Below are positions 8,097 through 18,817 of a stretch of 64,000 nt of DNA, piece by piece (within the stretch, counting starts at the first letter, position 1; each line of letters starts with the position of its first letter). A program made the translations under genes and the position numbers. Source of the stretch: VRUE01 sp963718775 (GTDB lineage Bacteria; Actinomycetota; Thermoleophilia; Solirubrobacterales; 70-9); assembly GCA_963718775.1 (NCBI GenBank), contig OY970377.1:744001-808000 (forward strand). The letters are read 5' to 3'. A model generated the notes under the pieces. That model was not told the origin of the DNA. It saw nothing but the letters and a program-made list of their open reading frames with translations, and made no database searches.

Positions 8097-9286
8097 GATG
8101 CTGCCGCTCCGTAGCGGGCGAAAATGCGGTCACGCTTGCGCGGCTGGATGTTGGCGCGGCTGAGGTCGCCGCCGTAGTGCTCGACCAAACGCGGGTCCAT
8201 CACCCGCCGCCACAGCGGCGGAACCCAGGCGAGCACGATCATCCCCGCGTAGCCGGTGGGCAGCTGCGGCGCCTCGTCGACGTGGCGCAGGGCCTGGTAG
8301 CGCCGCGTCGGGTTGGCGTGGTGGTCGCTGTGGCGCTGCAGGTGGTAGAGCAGCACGTTGGAGGCGACGTTGTTGCTGTTCCAGCTGTGCTCGGGAAGGC
8401 AGCGCTCGTAACGGCCGTCCTCGCGCTTCTGGCGCAACAGGCCGTAGTGCTCGAGGTAGTTGACGACCTCGAGCAGCGAGAAGCCGAGGATCGCCTGCAG
8501 CACCAGGTAGGGCAGGACGACCGGCCCGAAGACGATCGCCAGCACCGCGAACAGGACCACGGTCATCGCCCAGGCGCCGAGGATGTCGTTGCGCAGGCTC
8601 CAGTGCGACTTGCCGAGGCGGTCGAGTCGGGCGCACTCGATTCCCCAGGCGGAGGTGAAGCTGCCGGAGACGGTGCGCGGCAGGAAGGCCCAGAAACTCT
8701 CCCCCAGTCGCGAGCTGGCCGGATCCTCCGGGGTGGCGACGCGAACGTGGTGGCCGCGGTTGTGCTCGATGAAGAAGTGGCCGTAGCCGGTCTGGGCAAG
8801 GGCGATGCGGCTCAGCCAGCGCTCGAGGTCGTCGCGCTTGTGGCCGAGCTCGTGGGCGGTGTTGATGCCGATGCCGCCGACCACCCCCATCGTCAGCGCC
8901 AGCCCGAGGCTCTCCAAGGTCGAGAGGTCGCCGCTGGACCAGAGCCAGCAGGCGAAGACGAGGCCGGCGTACTGGACCGGGATGTAGAGGTAGGTGCACC
9001 AGCGGTAATAGCGGTCCTGCTCGAGCCACTTGAGGATGCTGTCCGGCGGATTCGTCGGGTCCACCCCGATCGCCATGTCGAGGATCGGGAAGACGACGAA
9101 GACCAGCAGCGGCCCGAAGAACCAGAAGAAGTCGAATCCCGTCACCTCGACGCTGGCCCAGGCGATGAAGGGAGCAAACGGGATGACCAGGCCGAGCAGC
9201 CAGGCGTAGCGCTTGGCATCGCGCCAAGTGGCCGGGTTGAGCTCGATCTCCGGTCCATGGTCATGGCTATGGGTTGCAGCCTCCAT
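8093..9286 (-). CDS. alkB: Alkane 1-monooxygenase
   Basis: Membrane di-iron enzyme that hydroxylates the terminal carbon of medium or long alkanes. At 397 residues it has the expected histidine boxes: HELGH near residue 145, EHNRGHH near 174, NYLEHYGL near 276 and LQRHSDHHA near 318. Hydrophobic stretches around YAWLLGLVIPFAPFIAWASV and FFWFFGPLLVFVVFPILD fit its usual six helices. The ribosome site AAGGAGATTGGG precedes the ATG. Rubredoxin follows directly, giving the electron donor; no rubredoxin reductase is in the window. Oxidation of n-alkanes as carbon source is inferred from the family. Confidence 0.96.
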   Translation of the reverse strand: MEAATHSHDHGPEIELNPATWRDAKRYAWLLGLVIPFAPFIAWASVEVTGFDFFWFFGPLLVFVVFPILDMAIGVDPTNPPDSILKWLEQDRYYRWCTYLYIPVQYAGLVFACWLWSSGDLSTLESLGLALTMGVVGGIGINTAHELGHKRDDLERWLSRIALAQTGYGHFFIEHNRGHHVRVATPEDPASSRLGESFWAFLPRTVSGSFTSAWGIECARLDRLGKSHWSLRNDILGAWAMTVVLFAVLAIVFGPVVLPYLVLQAILGFSLLEVVNYLEHYGLLRQKREDGRYERCLPEHSWNSNNVASNVLLYHLQRHSDHHANPTRRYQALRHVDEAPQLPTGYAGMIVLAWVPPLWRRVMDPRLVEHYGGDLSRANIQPRKRDRIFARYGAAAS

Positions 9287-9325
9287 CCCAATCTCCTTGT
9301 CAAATTAGCCAAGCTTGTACTTGTA

Positions 9326-9352
9326 GTTGACACGGTACCCATATTTGTCAAC
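9326..9352. promoter_or_regulatory. Inverted repeat upstream of alkB
   Basis: GTTGACA (9326-9332) and TGTCAAC (9346-9352) form a perfect 7-bp inverted repeat around 13 nt; flanking CTTG and CAAG extend it imperfectly. It lies 40 nt upstream of the alkB ATG and is the best candidate site for the operon's TetR regulator. TTGACA in the arm could also serve as a -35 box. Binding is inference. Confidence 0.5.
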
Positions 9353-9451
9353 CAAGTCAACGGGCGCCGCCAAATTGGATCGGTTCCGCCCCCTCTCGGT
9401 GCTCCTGTCAATCGATTGATTTTTCCTGAGCAAATTCGCAAAGATGCTGAG

Positions 9452-9485
9452 AACGATCCCGTTCCAATACGGGGACGAGATCGTT
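9452..9485 (+). other. Leader hairpin before the secreted-protein gene
   Basis: Arms 9452-9465 and 9471-9485 pair over 12 of 14 positions (AACGATC...GATCGTT at the base, CGT...ACG inside) around a short loop. It ends 25 nt before the ATG of the next gene and, if transcribed, would fold in its 5' leader. No known riboswitch is recognised. Confidence 0.45.
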
Positions 9486-9510
9486 TTCATCCATCCAGTC
9501 AAGGAGAGAC

Positions 9511-10329
9511 ATGAAAGCAAGACGAATTGGAACACTCGTGTCGGTGCTCGGAGTGGCGCTGCTCGCGACGGGGCTGCTTGCCTCGCCCGCGTCGGCGATC
9601 AAAACGGGCTACGAGCGGTTTGCCGGCTGCCCCAGCCCGGAAGAAAATCCCAGCATCTTCCTCTGCCAACGGGCGGTCATCGACGGTGGCCACTTCCAGA
9701 TGGGCAGCAAGGACGTGCCGCTCGCCAACCCGATCACGCTCTCGGGCGGTGTCACCTTCGACGGGAAAGTCTTTGCGAACAGCAAAGGCGGCCTGACTCC
9801 GGTCAAACAGCTCGTCCCCGGCGGCATCATCGGCCTGACCGGCCTCGACTGGCTGGTCGACTTCCTCAACCTGGAGGGACTGAAGCTCTACGCGGTGACC
9901 GAGCTCGCCGGGCAGCCGCTGATCACAGAAGGGGGAACAGGACTCGAACTGCCGATCCGGGTCCACCTGGTCAACCCGGTGCTCGGAAACAGCTGCTACG
10001 TCGGCTCGTTCGCGAGTCCGATCAAACTCAACCTGACATACGGGACGACCAAACCGCCGGCGCCGAACAAACCGATCAGTGGGACCGAACCCACCAAAGC
10101 GGCCTCGGATCTGCCCGGAGTCGTCCGCGGTGAAAACGGAGTCTTAGTAGACAACTCCTTCGCCGCCCCGGGCGCCAACGGCTGCGTGCTGACGCTGTTC
10201 GGGTTCATCCCGGTCGGTCTCAACAGCCTGGTCAACAGCCAGTCCGGACTGCCCGCCGCGGCCGGCACCAACGAGACGAAACAGAACCTCGATCTCGAAA
10301 TCACCGTCCCGAGCGTCGTCTACCCGTAA
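9511..10329 (+). CDS. Secreted protein of unknown function
   Basis: Not recognised. The 272-residue protein has a clear Sec signal peptide (MKARRIGTLVSVLGVALL then ATGLLASPASA, cleavage near residue 29). The mature part is rich in Gly, Asn and Pro, with cysteines at CPSPEENPSIFLC, NSCYVG and NGCVLT that could form disulfides. Beta-rich composition suggests an extracellular or wall-associated protein. The ribosome site AAGGAGAG precedes the ATG. The protein at 23824-24459 has a comparable design (signal peptide, paired cysteines, SFTNCG-type segments), so both may belong to one lineage-specific secreted group. Confidence 0.8.
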   Translation: MKARRIGTLVSVLGVALLATGLLASPASAIKTGYERFAGCPSPEENPSIFLCQRAVIDGGHFQMGSKDVPLANPITLSGGVTFDGKVFANSKGGLTPVKQLVPGGIIGLTGLDWLVDFLNLEGLKLYAVTELAGQPLITEGGTGLELPIRVHLVNPVLGNSCYVGSFASPIKLNLTYGTTKPPAPNKPISGTEPTKAASDLPGVVRGENGVLVDNSFAAPGANGCVLTLFGFIPVGLNSLVNSQSGLPAAAGTNETKQNLDLEITVPSVVYP

Positions 10330-10353
10330 AACGCATCGAAGACGATCGGCAGG

Positions 10354-10379
10354 CGCGCGGCGGGGCAACCCGCCGCGCG
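10354..10379. terminator. Hairpin between convergent genes
   Basis: CGCGCGGCGGG and CCCGCCGCGCG pair perfectly over 11 bp around a GCAA tetraloop. It sits between the stops of the secreted-protein gene and secG and could end both transcripts. There is no U-tract, as is usual in high-GC actinomycetes. Confidence 0.7.
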
Positions 10380-10398
10380 TCAGGTCCGGCGAGGTCGT

Positions 10399-10623
10399 CT
10401 AGATCTTCAGCAGGACGAGCGTGTTGACGACGAAGATGACCGCGAAGAAGATCGTCGCCCGGTCGAGATTGCGCTCGACCATCGAGCCGCCGCCGAAGGC
10501 GCTGCCGCCGCCGCCGATGCCGAAGGCGCCGGAGAGGCCGGTGTCTTTGCCGGAGTGCAGCAGGATCAGAAAGATCAGCACGCCGCTGATGATCACTTGG
10601 AGAAATCCGAGGAACGTGTACAT
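10399..10623 (-). CDS. secG: Preprotein translocase subunit SecG
   Basis: A 74-residue subunit of the SecYEG channel. Two membrane helices (LGFLQVIISGVLIFLILLH and ATIFFAVIFVVNTLVLL) flank the characteristic Gly/Ser-rich loop with GLSGAFGIGGGGSAFGGG. It follows ccmF by 12 nt on the same strand, so it may be co-transcribed with the cytochrome maturation genes. In many bacteria secG follows tpiA; here tpiA is elsewhere in the window with gpmI behind it, so the usual linkage is broken. Confidence 0.93.
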   Translation of the reverse strand: MYTFLGFLQVIISGVLIFLILLHSGKDTGLSGAFGIGGGGSAFGGGSMVERNLDRATIFFAVIFVVNTLVLLKI

Positions 10624-10635
10624 GGTCGGGCGATT

Positions 10636-13012
<2,377 letters not shown>

Positions 13013-13023
<11 letters not shown>

Positions 13024-13414
13024 TCGCGGTGGTGAACTTCGACGGGCACTTGGTCACCAGGGTGTCGGGCTGGCCGACGAAGACCCCGCGCTCGACCTCA
13101 CCCGTGAGGACGATCTCACGGCCGCCCCGGAAGGGGTCGGGAACCGTGCCGCTGTAGGTGACCGGAATGCTCTCGCCGCCGCCATCGCGGTCGGCGACCC
13201 GAAAGCGCAGGCCCTCGTCCTGCCGCTGGACCGAGCCCTTGACGACCCGACCGGTGAGCTCGTAGCTGACCCCAGGCGCAGCGCTGAGCAACTGCGAGGG
13301 CTCCTTGGCCTCCGTCGAGGCGCTGAAGGAGGTGTAGACAAGCCCCACTGCGAGCAGCACGGCGACCCCGAGGGCGACCACGAGCCGGATCTTTCGCTTG
13401 CGCTGGGGATCCAA
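13013..13414 (-). CDS. ccmE: Cytochrome c maturation protein CcmE, cysteine-type
   Basis: Periplasmic haem chaperone anchored by one N-terminal helix (KIRLVVALGVAVLLAVGLVY). The beta-barrel region is present (YELTGRVVKGSV, then VTYSGTVPDPFRGGREIVLTG). In E. coli the haem-binding residue is a histidine in VLAKHDENY; here the matching place reads LVTKCPSKF, with cysteine in its stead and Phe where variant CcmE proteins usually have Tyr (CxxxY). This places it among Cys-type CcmE proteins known from archaea and some bacteria. It is 133 residues long and precedes ccmF. Confidence 0.9.
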
Positions 13415-13550
13415 GGGACTCGGGATTATCGCAAGGTGGGTTGGGGAGCGAGTGCGCGGGGGGTCCGGCGGACGCGCTTTGCGCTGAGTGTCCGGCGACC
13501 CGGGGGTCCCCGCCCTCTGCCGAGCACGCTGGAGCTGAGAGAATCAACCC

Positions 13551-14249
13551 GTGGCCGACCCAGTCCTTCTGATTACCGGAGCTTCTAGCGGTATTGGAGC
13601 TGCCACCGCACGGGCTGCGGCGGCCAAGTACCGGCTTGTGCTGGCGGCGCGGCGATTGGAGCCGTTGGAGGAGCTGGTTGGCGAGCTTGGTGAGGAGCGG
13701 GCGCTGGCGGTGCAATGCGACGTCACCGAGTGGGACCAGGTGCAGGCGATGGCGGCATCTGCGCTCGAGCGCTTTGGGCGCATCGACGCCGTCTTCGCCA
13801 ATGCCGGCTTCGGCGCCTCGCGGGGCTTCCTCGAGGAGTCGGTCGAGCACTGGCGCTCGATGGTCCTCACCAACGTCTACGGAGTCGCCCTGACGATCCG
13901 GGCCACGCTCCCCCATCTGCTCGAGCGCGGCGACGGCCACGTGATCGTGACCAGCTCCGTCGCCGGGAGACGGGCGCTGCCGGGCTCGCTCTACTCGGCG
14001 ACCAAGTGGGCGGCGACGGCGATCGGCGAGGCGCTGCGGGCCGAGCTGCGCCAGATGCACGAGAACCGCGACATCAAGGTCACCCTGATCGAGCCGGGGA
14101 TGACCGATACGCCCTTCTTCGACAACCGCCCCGGCGAGTGGGCGCTACAGGACGACGACATCGCCAAAGCGGTCATGTACGCCCTCGAGCAGCGCCCCGG
14201 CGTCGACGTGAATGAGATCCTGATCAGGCCTACTAGCCAGCCGATCTAA
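13551..14249 (+). CDS. Short-chain dehydrogenase/reductase
   Basis: Classical SDR of 232 residues. The nucleotide motif TGASSGIG is at residues 9-16, NAG near 84, and the catalytic Ser (VTSSVAG) and YSATK near 145-149 are all present. An Arg-rich AARRLEP after the second strand favours NADPH. It ends with a short tail. The GTG start follows a 136-nt gap that holds GC-rich repeats of GTCCGGCG but no recognised site. Its stop TAA is the first part of the large inverted repeat that follows. Substrate unknown. Confidence 0.92.
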   Translation: MADPVLLITGASSGIGAATARAAAAKYRLVLAARRLEPLEELVGELGEERALAVQCDVTEWDQVQAMAASALERFGRIDAVFANAGFGASRGFLEESVEHWRSMVLTNVYGVALTIRATLPHLLERGDGHVIVTSSVAGRRALPGSLYSATKWAATAIGEALRAELRQMHENRDIKVTLIEPGMTDTPFFDNRPGEWALQDDDIAKAVMYALEQRPGVDVNEILIRPTSQPI

Positions 14250-14367
14250 GGCCAAACCCGGCAGGGGCTTCACTTAACTTTTTTCGAAGTTGCGTGGGAG
14301 GGCTGGCGCCCGGGGCTGGGCCCGAAAAAAGTACAAGACGTTCCACCCCTGCCGGGTTTGGCCTTAG
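14246..14367. repeat. Palindromic element D1
   Basis: Outer arms 14246-14267 and 14346-14367 pair perfectly over 22 bp and include the SDR stop codon. Inside them a second stem pairs ACTTTTTTCG (14277-14286) with CGAAAAAAGT (14323-14332), followed by ACAAGACG. Element D2 at the right end of the window has the same plan: an outer GC-rich stem, an inner ACTTTTT/AAAAAGT stem, then ACAAGCCG. The outer arm sequences differ, so the shared part is the architecture and the A/T core. Confidence 0.8.
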
Positions 14368-14398
14368 CGCTGCTTGTAGGAGCCGGGGCGGGGCGCTC

Positions 14399-17265
14399 TC
14401 AACGTCGATGCTTTTTTTGATGCTTCTTCTTGCAAGAGGTCCTTAGCTTTGGGCGCTGGTTGGACTTCTTGCCGTTTTGGGCTTTGAAGCGGGCGAGGAC
14501 TTTGTATTTGCGGTTGCAGAGGCTGCGGGTGTTGACCAGCAGGCCGTGTTTGCCGCCGCGCACGGTCAGGGCGAATTTCGAGACCGGCACGTCGGGGACC
14601 ACGTCAAAGGTCGTGCGCAGGCGGCCTTTGGCGCTGTCGATGCGTCCGGCGAGGGCGATGTCGACTTGCCCGTTCAGCGCGGCGACCATGTCGGGTAGTT
14701 CGTTGTCGGAGGAGCGCAGGTAGACCGGGCCTTTGAGCGGGCCGTCGAGCAGCGGCGTCTCAGCCGTCGCGTAGCCATAGATCGAATCCTTCGGGCAATT
14801 GTGGGCGGCGAACTGGACTCGGGTGCAGACGTTGGCCAGGCTCGACTGTTCCAGCGCCAGCGCTTTGGGCAACGTCACCGCGGCGCGGCCGATGTTGGCA
14901 TCGCCATCGCGAGCGATCAGGATCGCCCGCAGTTTCGGGCTCTTTGCCCGTGGGTGCCGCCGAAGAGCCTCGTGTAGAGCTTCGGTTTGAAGTCGAGGTT
15001 CTCGCAGCCGTTCACTTTGAAGGGGGACGAGACAGCGAAGCTGCTGAACGCGGCGGGGTCGAGCGGGTTGGAGCCGCCGCCGCGTAGCGCGCCGGCAACC
15101 GCCATCGCAGAGCAGTTGGTCGGGTTGAGGGCGAACTTGGGCCTGTCGAGCTTGACGGCGACCGAGCGGACGTCGAGCAGCGCGCCGCCGAAGACGTGCG
15201 GGATCGGATCACTGACCGCGCGCACCTGCGCGGTCGCCGGATCGACGAACAGCGCCACCCTCACCACGACCGTGCCGAGATCGAACGGCCCGGCCGTGGC
15301 GGGGGTGATCACTGCCAGGGAGAGAGGGGCCCCGTGATAGGGGCCGGTGAGGAAGGCCTTGCCGGTCGTGTGGAACGGGTTGGGACCGCTGCCGGCGCTG
15401 ATCGCCGCGCTGCCGACCAGGCTCTTGGCGGGGCAGCTCGAGCTCGCCGCCTCAGCGGCGCCGCTATTGGCAGCCGCCGTCGCGAGCGCTGACTCCGGGC
15501 AGTAGCGAACACCGGCAAGCTTGGCGGTCAGTCCGCGAGGCAGGGTGACGTCAACGCCCTTCAGCTCCTGGTTGCCGTCGGACCTGGCGACGTTGATCGC
15601 GAACTGCGTGAAGGCGCCGCCCTTGGGATTGCTGTTGTTGGCGCCGAAGCCGGGGCCGAACGGCCGCTCTGCCAGCGTTTTCGCGCACGGCCCGCCACCG
15701 GGCGCAGAGGTGAGCGTGAAGCCTTTGTCCGGGGGACCGTTGTCGGGAGTGCCCGACCAAGCCGTCATCGCATGAGCGGTTTTGTTGGGACCGCAGGTCG
15801 GCGGGCTGGTCAGCGTTCGCTTGCCGCTGTCGAGCGTGACGCGGACCGAGTCGAACGGCAACTGCGGGGCCTCGTTCACCCTGGCCGTGAGCTGGCCCGT
15901 CTGGGCGTTGGCGCTGACGTTGCCGAGCAGACGGATCGAGAGACCGCGACTGGCGGACTCCGCGTCGATGAAGATCCGGTACTCGTCGCCCGATTCCGGG
16001 TCGCGGCTCTGCTGCGCACCGAGGAAGACGTCGCCGGTCAGGGTCCCGTCGGGCAGCGGCGGCGTGTCGATCGCAACAGTGCCGATCTTGGACTCGGCGG
16101 GGCAGGCCACCGGATTGCGCGTGCCGCGGCCGAACTGATCGTCCGTGCACGCTTTCAGCCCGTTGGCCGCAGAGGGGTTGAGTCCCATCCCCTGCGGCAG
16201 GGAAACATCAGCGGTCCTCACATTCGACTGATAGACAGACGCCGGTGGGTCGAAGGGCATCGTCACCTCGACCGTGCCGCCCATCGGCGAGTCGGTCTGG
16301 TTTGTGCCGGGCGCCTGTGACGTGCGCCGGTTTGAAGGGGATGTCGCCGCAATCCGTCGGCCTCAGCCGCTGGCCGTCATCGCCTTTCGGCAGCGGCGAT
16401 TCGACCCGCTGGGATCCGGCCAGGAAGGCCGTGGGCGGTGGGGTCGGAGTGACGGCGTCGTATTCGTTTTCTGGCGCTTCTTCCTCTTGCGAGTCGGCAT
16501 GCAGGATCGTGTTGTAGGCGGTCGCGAACGCCGGTTCGTTGGGGTTGAAGCAGGTGCTGGGCGTGGTCAGGAACGCGCCGCCCTCTTCGCCGGGCAGGCC
16601 GTGGTTGCCGATCGTGCCGTCGAAGACCAGGCGATTGGTGTGGATTTTCGCATTGATGAGCGGTACTTCGGGCACGTGGATCGTGAAGTACTCGTGGTAG
16701 TCGCCATCCCACTTGACGCCGGCGTTGAGGAAGACTTCGCCGAGCCCGAGCGGCAGGGTGAAGCCGAAGCGCGCCGGTTCGCCCTGGCGCGGGACGAGGT
16801 TGTAGACGTCCACGGTTACCGGGGGGAAGCGGCAGCGCGACCCAGGCCGTCACTTCGCTGTAGCCAACTTTGGTCGACGGGTCACAGCCCAGGACCGGGA
16901 ATTTGCCGTCGACGAGCTCGCACTTGGGGCGTCGCCTCCGGGTTGACGCTCATCCCCTGGGGAAGGTCGACCAGCACAGTCTTGATGTGGCCGACCGGAT
17001 CCTGGGCAAGGTCCTGGGAGTGCTTGACGATGATCTGGGTGAAGCCCGCCGGCGGATGTCCGGCCGCCTGGGTGAAGAACTGATCTGGCGTGTCGACGCT
17101 GCAATGTGGGGTGTCGAGGGTGCAGGTGCCCGCCTGCCAGCCCGCTTCGACAGTTTCCGGCTTGCCTTCGATGATGTCGACGGCGCCGGCCGGCGCGGCG
17201 GCGACAAGTGCGATCAGAGCGACCGAAACCGCAGTCCCAAGCCAAATACGCGCGACCTCCCGCAT
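14399..17265 (-). pseudogene. Large secreted protein gene broken by four frameshifts
   Basis: About 955 codons from ATG 17265 (ribosome site GGAAGGGG) to 14399. The signal peptide is MREVARIWLGTAVSVALIAL then VAAAPAGA. The product is beta-rich and Cys-containing, with repeating phrases such as LPQGM(S/G)xNP and CPAxSKIGT, and a basic C-terminus of Lys and Arg. Reading it through needs four frame changes: an extra base near 16920 (CCCCAAGTGC), one in a run of six C near 16825, one near 16315, and a missing base near 14945 (CACGGGCAAAG). Each resumed frame continues convincingly. The function is unknown; the family seems specific to this lineage. Either true decay or repeated homopolymer errors would explain it. 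Confidence 0.8.
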
Positions 17266-17357
17266 TTTCTGTCCCCTTCCGCTCGTCATACCTCTGCCTA
17301 GGCTACCCGATTTTATGGATTTAGATCATCATTTTTTGGTATCAATTAGCCTACAAG

Positions 17358-17371
17358 TTGGTATTAACCAA
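17358..17371. promoter_or_regulatory. Palindrome between divergent regulator and secreted-protein gene
   Basis: TTGGT-ATTA-ACCAA, a 5-4-5 inverted repeat, lies 22 nt before the winged-helix regulator start. A partial copy, TTGGTATCAAT, lies about 22 nt further upstream (near 17335). The whole gap is AT-rich for this genome. This could be the regulator's own operator, controlling it and the divergent secreted-protein gene. Inference from position. Confidence 0.45.
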
Positions 17372-17393
17372 TCGAACTAGACGGAGGAATCCC

Positions 17394-17744
17394 ATGAACT
17401 GGCAGCTTCTGGCCCGGGCAAATACCCACCCGCTGCGGATCTCAATCCTCGAGGTGCTGGCGATGGACGGCGGGCGGACCCTCTCCCCCAGCGACCTCAG
17501 CTATGAGCTGCGCACACCGCTGAGCAATGTCAACTACCACGTCACCGAGCTGCGTCGGACCGGACTCGTCGATCTGACCGCGGAACGGCCGGTTCGTGGC
17601 GCCACCGAGCACTTCTACCGCGAGGCCAAGGGCAGCAAGCCGCGCGAAAACGGTGGATCCCGCAACGGCCGTCGGCGCAAGAAGCGGACGACGGGTCTCG
17701 AACCCGCGACCTCGAGCTTGGGAAGCTCGCGCTCTACCAACTGA
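17394..17744 (+). CDS. ArsR-like winged-helix regulator, 3' end overlaps a tRNA gene
   Basis: Starts MNWQLLARANTHPLRISIL after a strong GGAGG site. Residues 8-85 form a winged helix (LSPSDLSYELRTPLSNVNYH then VTELRRTGLVDL) of the ArsR-like kind. The last 20 codons (from 17683) run antisense through the tRNA-Gly gene and encode KRTTGLEPATSSLGSSRSTN, a peptide that only reflects the tRNA sequence. The functional protein therefore probably ends near the basic stretch NGRRRKK, with the tail as an accident or a tRNA-supplied stop. It is divergent from the broken secreted-protein gene. An upstream ATG 12 codons earlier lacks a ribosome site. Confidence 0.75.
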   Translation: MNWQLLARANTHPLRISILEVLAMDGGRTLSPSDLSYELRTPLSNVNYHVTELRRTGLVDLTAERPVRGATEHFYREAKGSKPRENGGSRNGRRRKKRTTGLEPATSSLGSSRSTN

Positions 17745-17755
17745 GCTACGTCCGC
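17683..17755 (-). tRNA. tRNA-Gly (anticodon CCC)
   Basis: Minus-strand cloverleaf of 73 nt. Acceptor GCGGACG pairs with CGTCCGC over 7 bp, with discriminator T as expected for glycine. The D-arm has GCTCAGTTGGTAGAGC. The anticodon stem CGAGC/GCTCG encloses the loop TTCCCAA, so the anticodon is CCC. The T-arm is GCGGG-TTCGAGA-CCCGT. CCA is not encoded. It reads codon GGG. Confidence 0.96.
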
Positions 17756-17815
17756 GTCGGGCTGATTCTAAGGCCGTAACGAGGTTGCCGGGAGCGACCG
17801 CGAACTAGAGTCCGC

Positions 17816-18340
17816 GTGGTGAGCGCGCGCTCCCTTCTCGCCTTCCTCGCGGTGCTGGCCGTCGTCGGCCTGCTCGGCTTTGGCCTGCTCAGCAAGGGGA
17901 ACGCGACGATCGCGGTCGGCGAGCCCGTCCCGGACCGGGTGCTGCCCGCCCTGCCGGGACCTGGCCACGGCTCGATCGGCGAGCATCGCGGCAAGTGGGT
18001 CCTGGTCAACCTCTGGGCCTCCTGGTGCATCCCCTGCCGCGAGGAGGCGCCGGCGCTGGAGCGCTTCTACCGCAGCAATCAAGGAAACGGCGTCGCCGTC
18101 GTCGGCATCGACGTCCAGGACAACCGCGACGACGCGCTCGCCTTCCTCGACAGCCATCCGACGACCTACGCGCAGCTGCGCTCGGTCGGCGACGAGCGCA
18201 GCGCCGCCTTCGGCTCGACCGGGGTGCCGGAGAACTTCCTCGTCGACCCACGCGGCCACCTGGCGCTGATCTGGCGCGGCCCGGTCGACGATCGCTTCCT
18301 GCGTGAGCGCGTCGTTCCCCTGATCGAGGCCCGGCAGTGA
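17816..18340 (+). CDS. ccmG: Thiol-disulfide oxidoreductase, CcmG/DsbE-ResA type
   Basis: Membrane-anchored thioredoxin-fold protein, 174 residues. One N-terminal helix (LLAFLAVLAVVGLLGFGLL) is followed by VLVNLWASWCIPCREEAP with the active site WCIPC, and by TGVPENFLVD with the cis-proline and acidic residue typical of CcmG. It would keep the haem-binding cysteines of apocytochrome c reduced outside the membrane. The start is GTG at 17816 or the next GTG codon. Its stop overlaps the ccmH start (GTGA). Confidence 0.93.
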   Translation: MVSARSLLAFLAVLAVVGLLGFGLLSKGNATIAVGEPVPDRVLPALPGPGHGSIGEHRGKWVLVNLWASWCIPCREEAPALERFYRSNQGNGVAVVGIDVQDNRDDALAFLDSHPTTYAQLRSVGDERSAAFGSTGVPENFLVDPRGHLALIWRGPVDDRFLRERVVPLIEARQ

Positions 18341-18807
18341 GGCGCCTGGCGTCACTGGCAGTCGTCGTGCTCGGGCTGCTGGCCCTGGCCACACCGGCTG
18401 GCGCGATGCCGTCCCCGCAGACGACCGTCAACGACGTCGAAGACGAGGTGATGTGCCCGATCTGCGGCACCCTGCTCGAGCTGTCGGACTCGCCGCAGGC
18501 CCAGCGCGAGAAGGTCTACGTTGCCAAGCTCATCGCCGCCGGCAAGACCAAGGCGGAAGTCAAGGATGCCCTGCTCGCCCAGTACGGCCCAGCGGTCCTG
18601 GCCCTGCCGGAGGCAACCGGCTTCGACCTCTCGGCCTACCTGGTCCCGGTGCTGGCGATCCTCGTCGCCGTCGTTGTGCTGGCGGTCAGCGTCGCTCGCT
18701 GGCGGCGCGACGGGAACCGTTCGTCGCCCGACGAGGCCGAGGCCCCGGCGCCCCAGGGCGCGGAGGCCGAGCGGCTCGAAGCCGACCTCGCCAAGTACGA
18801 CCTCTAG
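18337..18807 (+). CDS. ccmH: Cytochrome c maturation protein CcmH
   Basis: Thiol reductase subunit of the haem ligation system. Signal peptide LASLAVVVLGLLALATPAGA, then VNDVEDEVMCPICGTLLEL with the redox pair CPIC, a helical domain, and one membrane helix (LVPVLAILVAVVVLAVSVA) followed by an acidic cytoplasmic tail. The length is 156 residues. It forms an operon with ccmG and completes the E-F-G-H set of the window, although ccmEF lie 4.4 kb away on the other strand. Confidence 0.93.
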   Translation: MRRLASLAVVVLGLLALATPAGAMPSPQTTVNDVEDEVMCPICGTLLELSDSPQAQREKVYVAKLIAAGKTKAEVKDALLAQYGPAVLALPEATGFDLSAYLVPVLAILVAVVVLAVSVARWRRDGNRSSPDEAEAPAPQGAEAERLEADLAKYDL

Positions 18808-18817
18808 ATTCGCTCGC

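Noticed and set aside
9314..9322. CTTGTACTT before alkB as a further D-type element
   Set aside because: Only nine bases match AAGTACAAG and there is no paired partner, so chance is enough.
13415..13550. GC-rich repeats of GTCCGGCG before the SDR gene as another palindromic element
   Set aside because: The arms do not pair well over more than a few bases and no second copy is seen.
17683..17744. The peptide TGLEPATSSLGSSRSTN as a conserved protein motif
   Set aside because: It is the translation of the reverse of a tRNA-Gly gene, seen often in databases for that reason.
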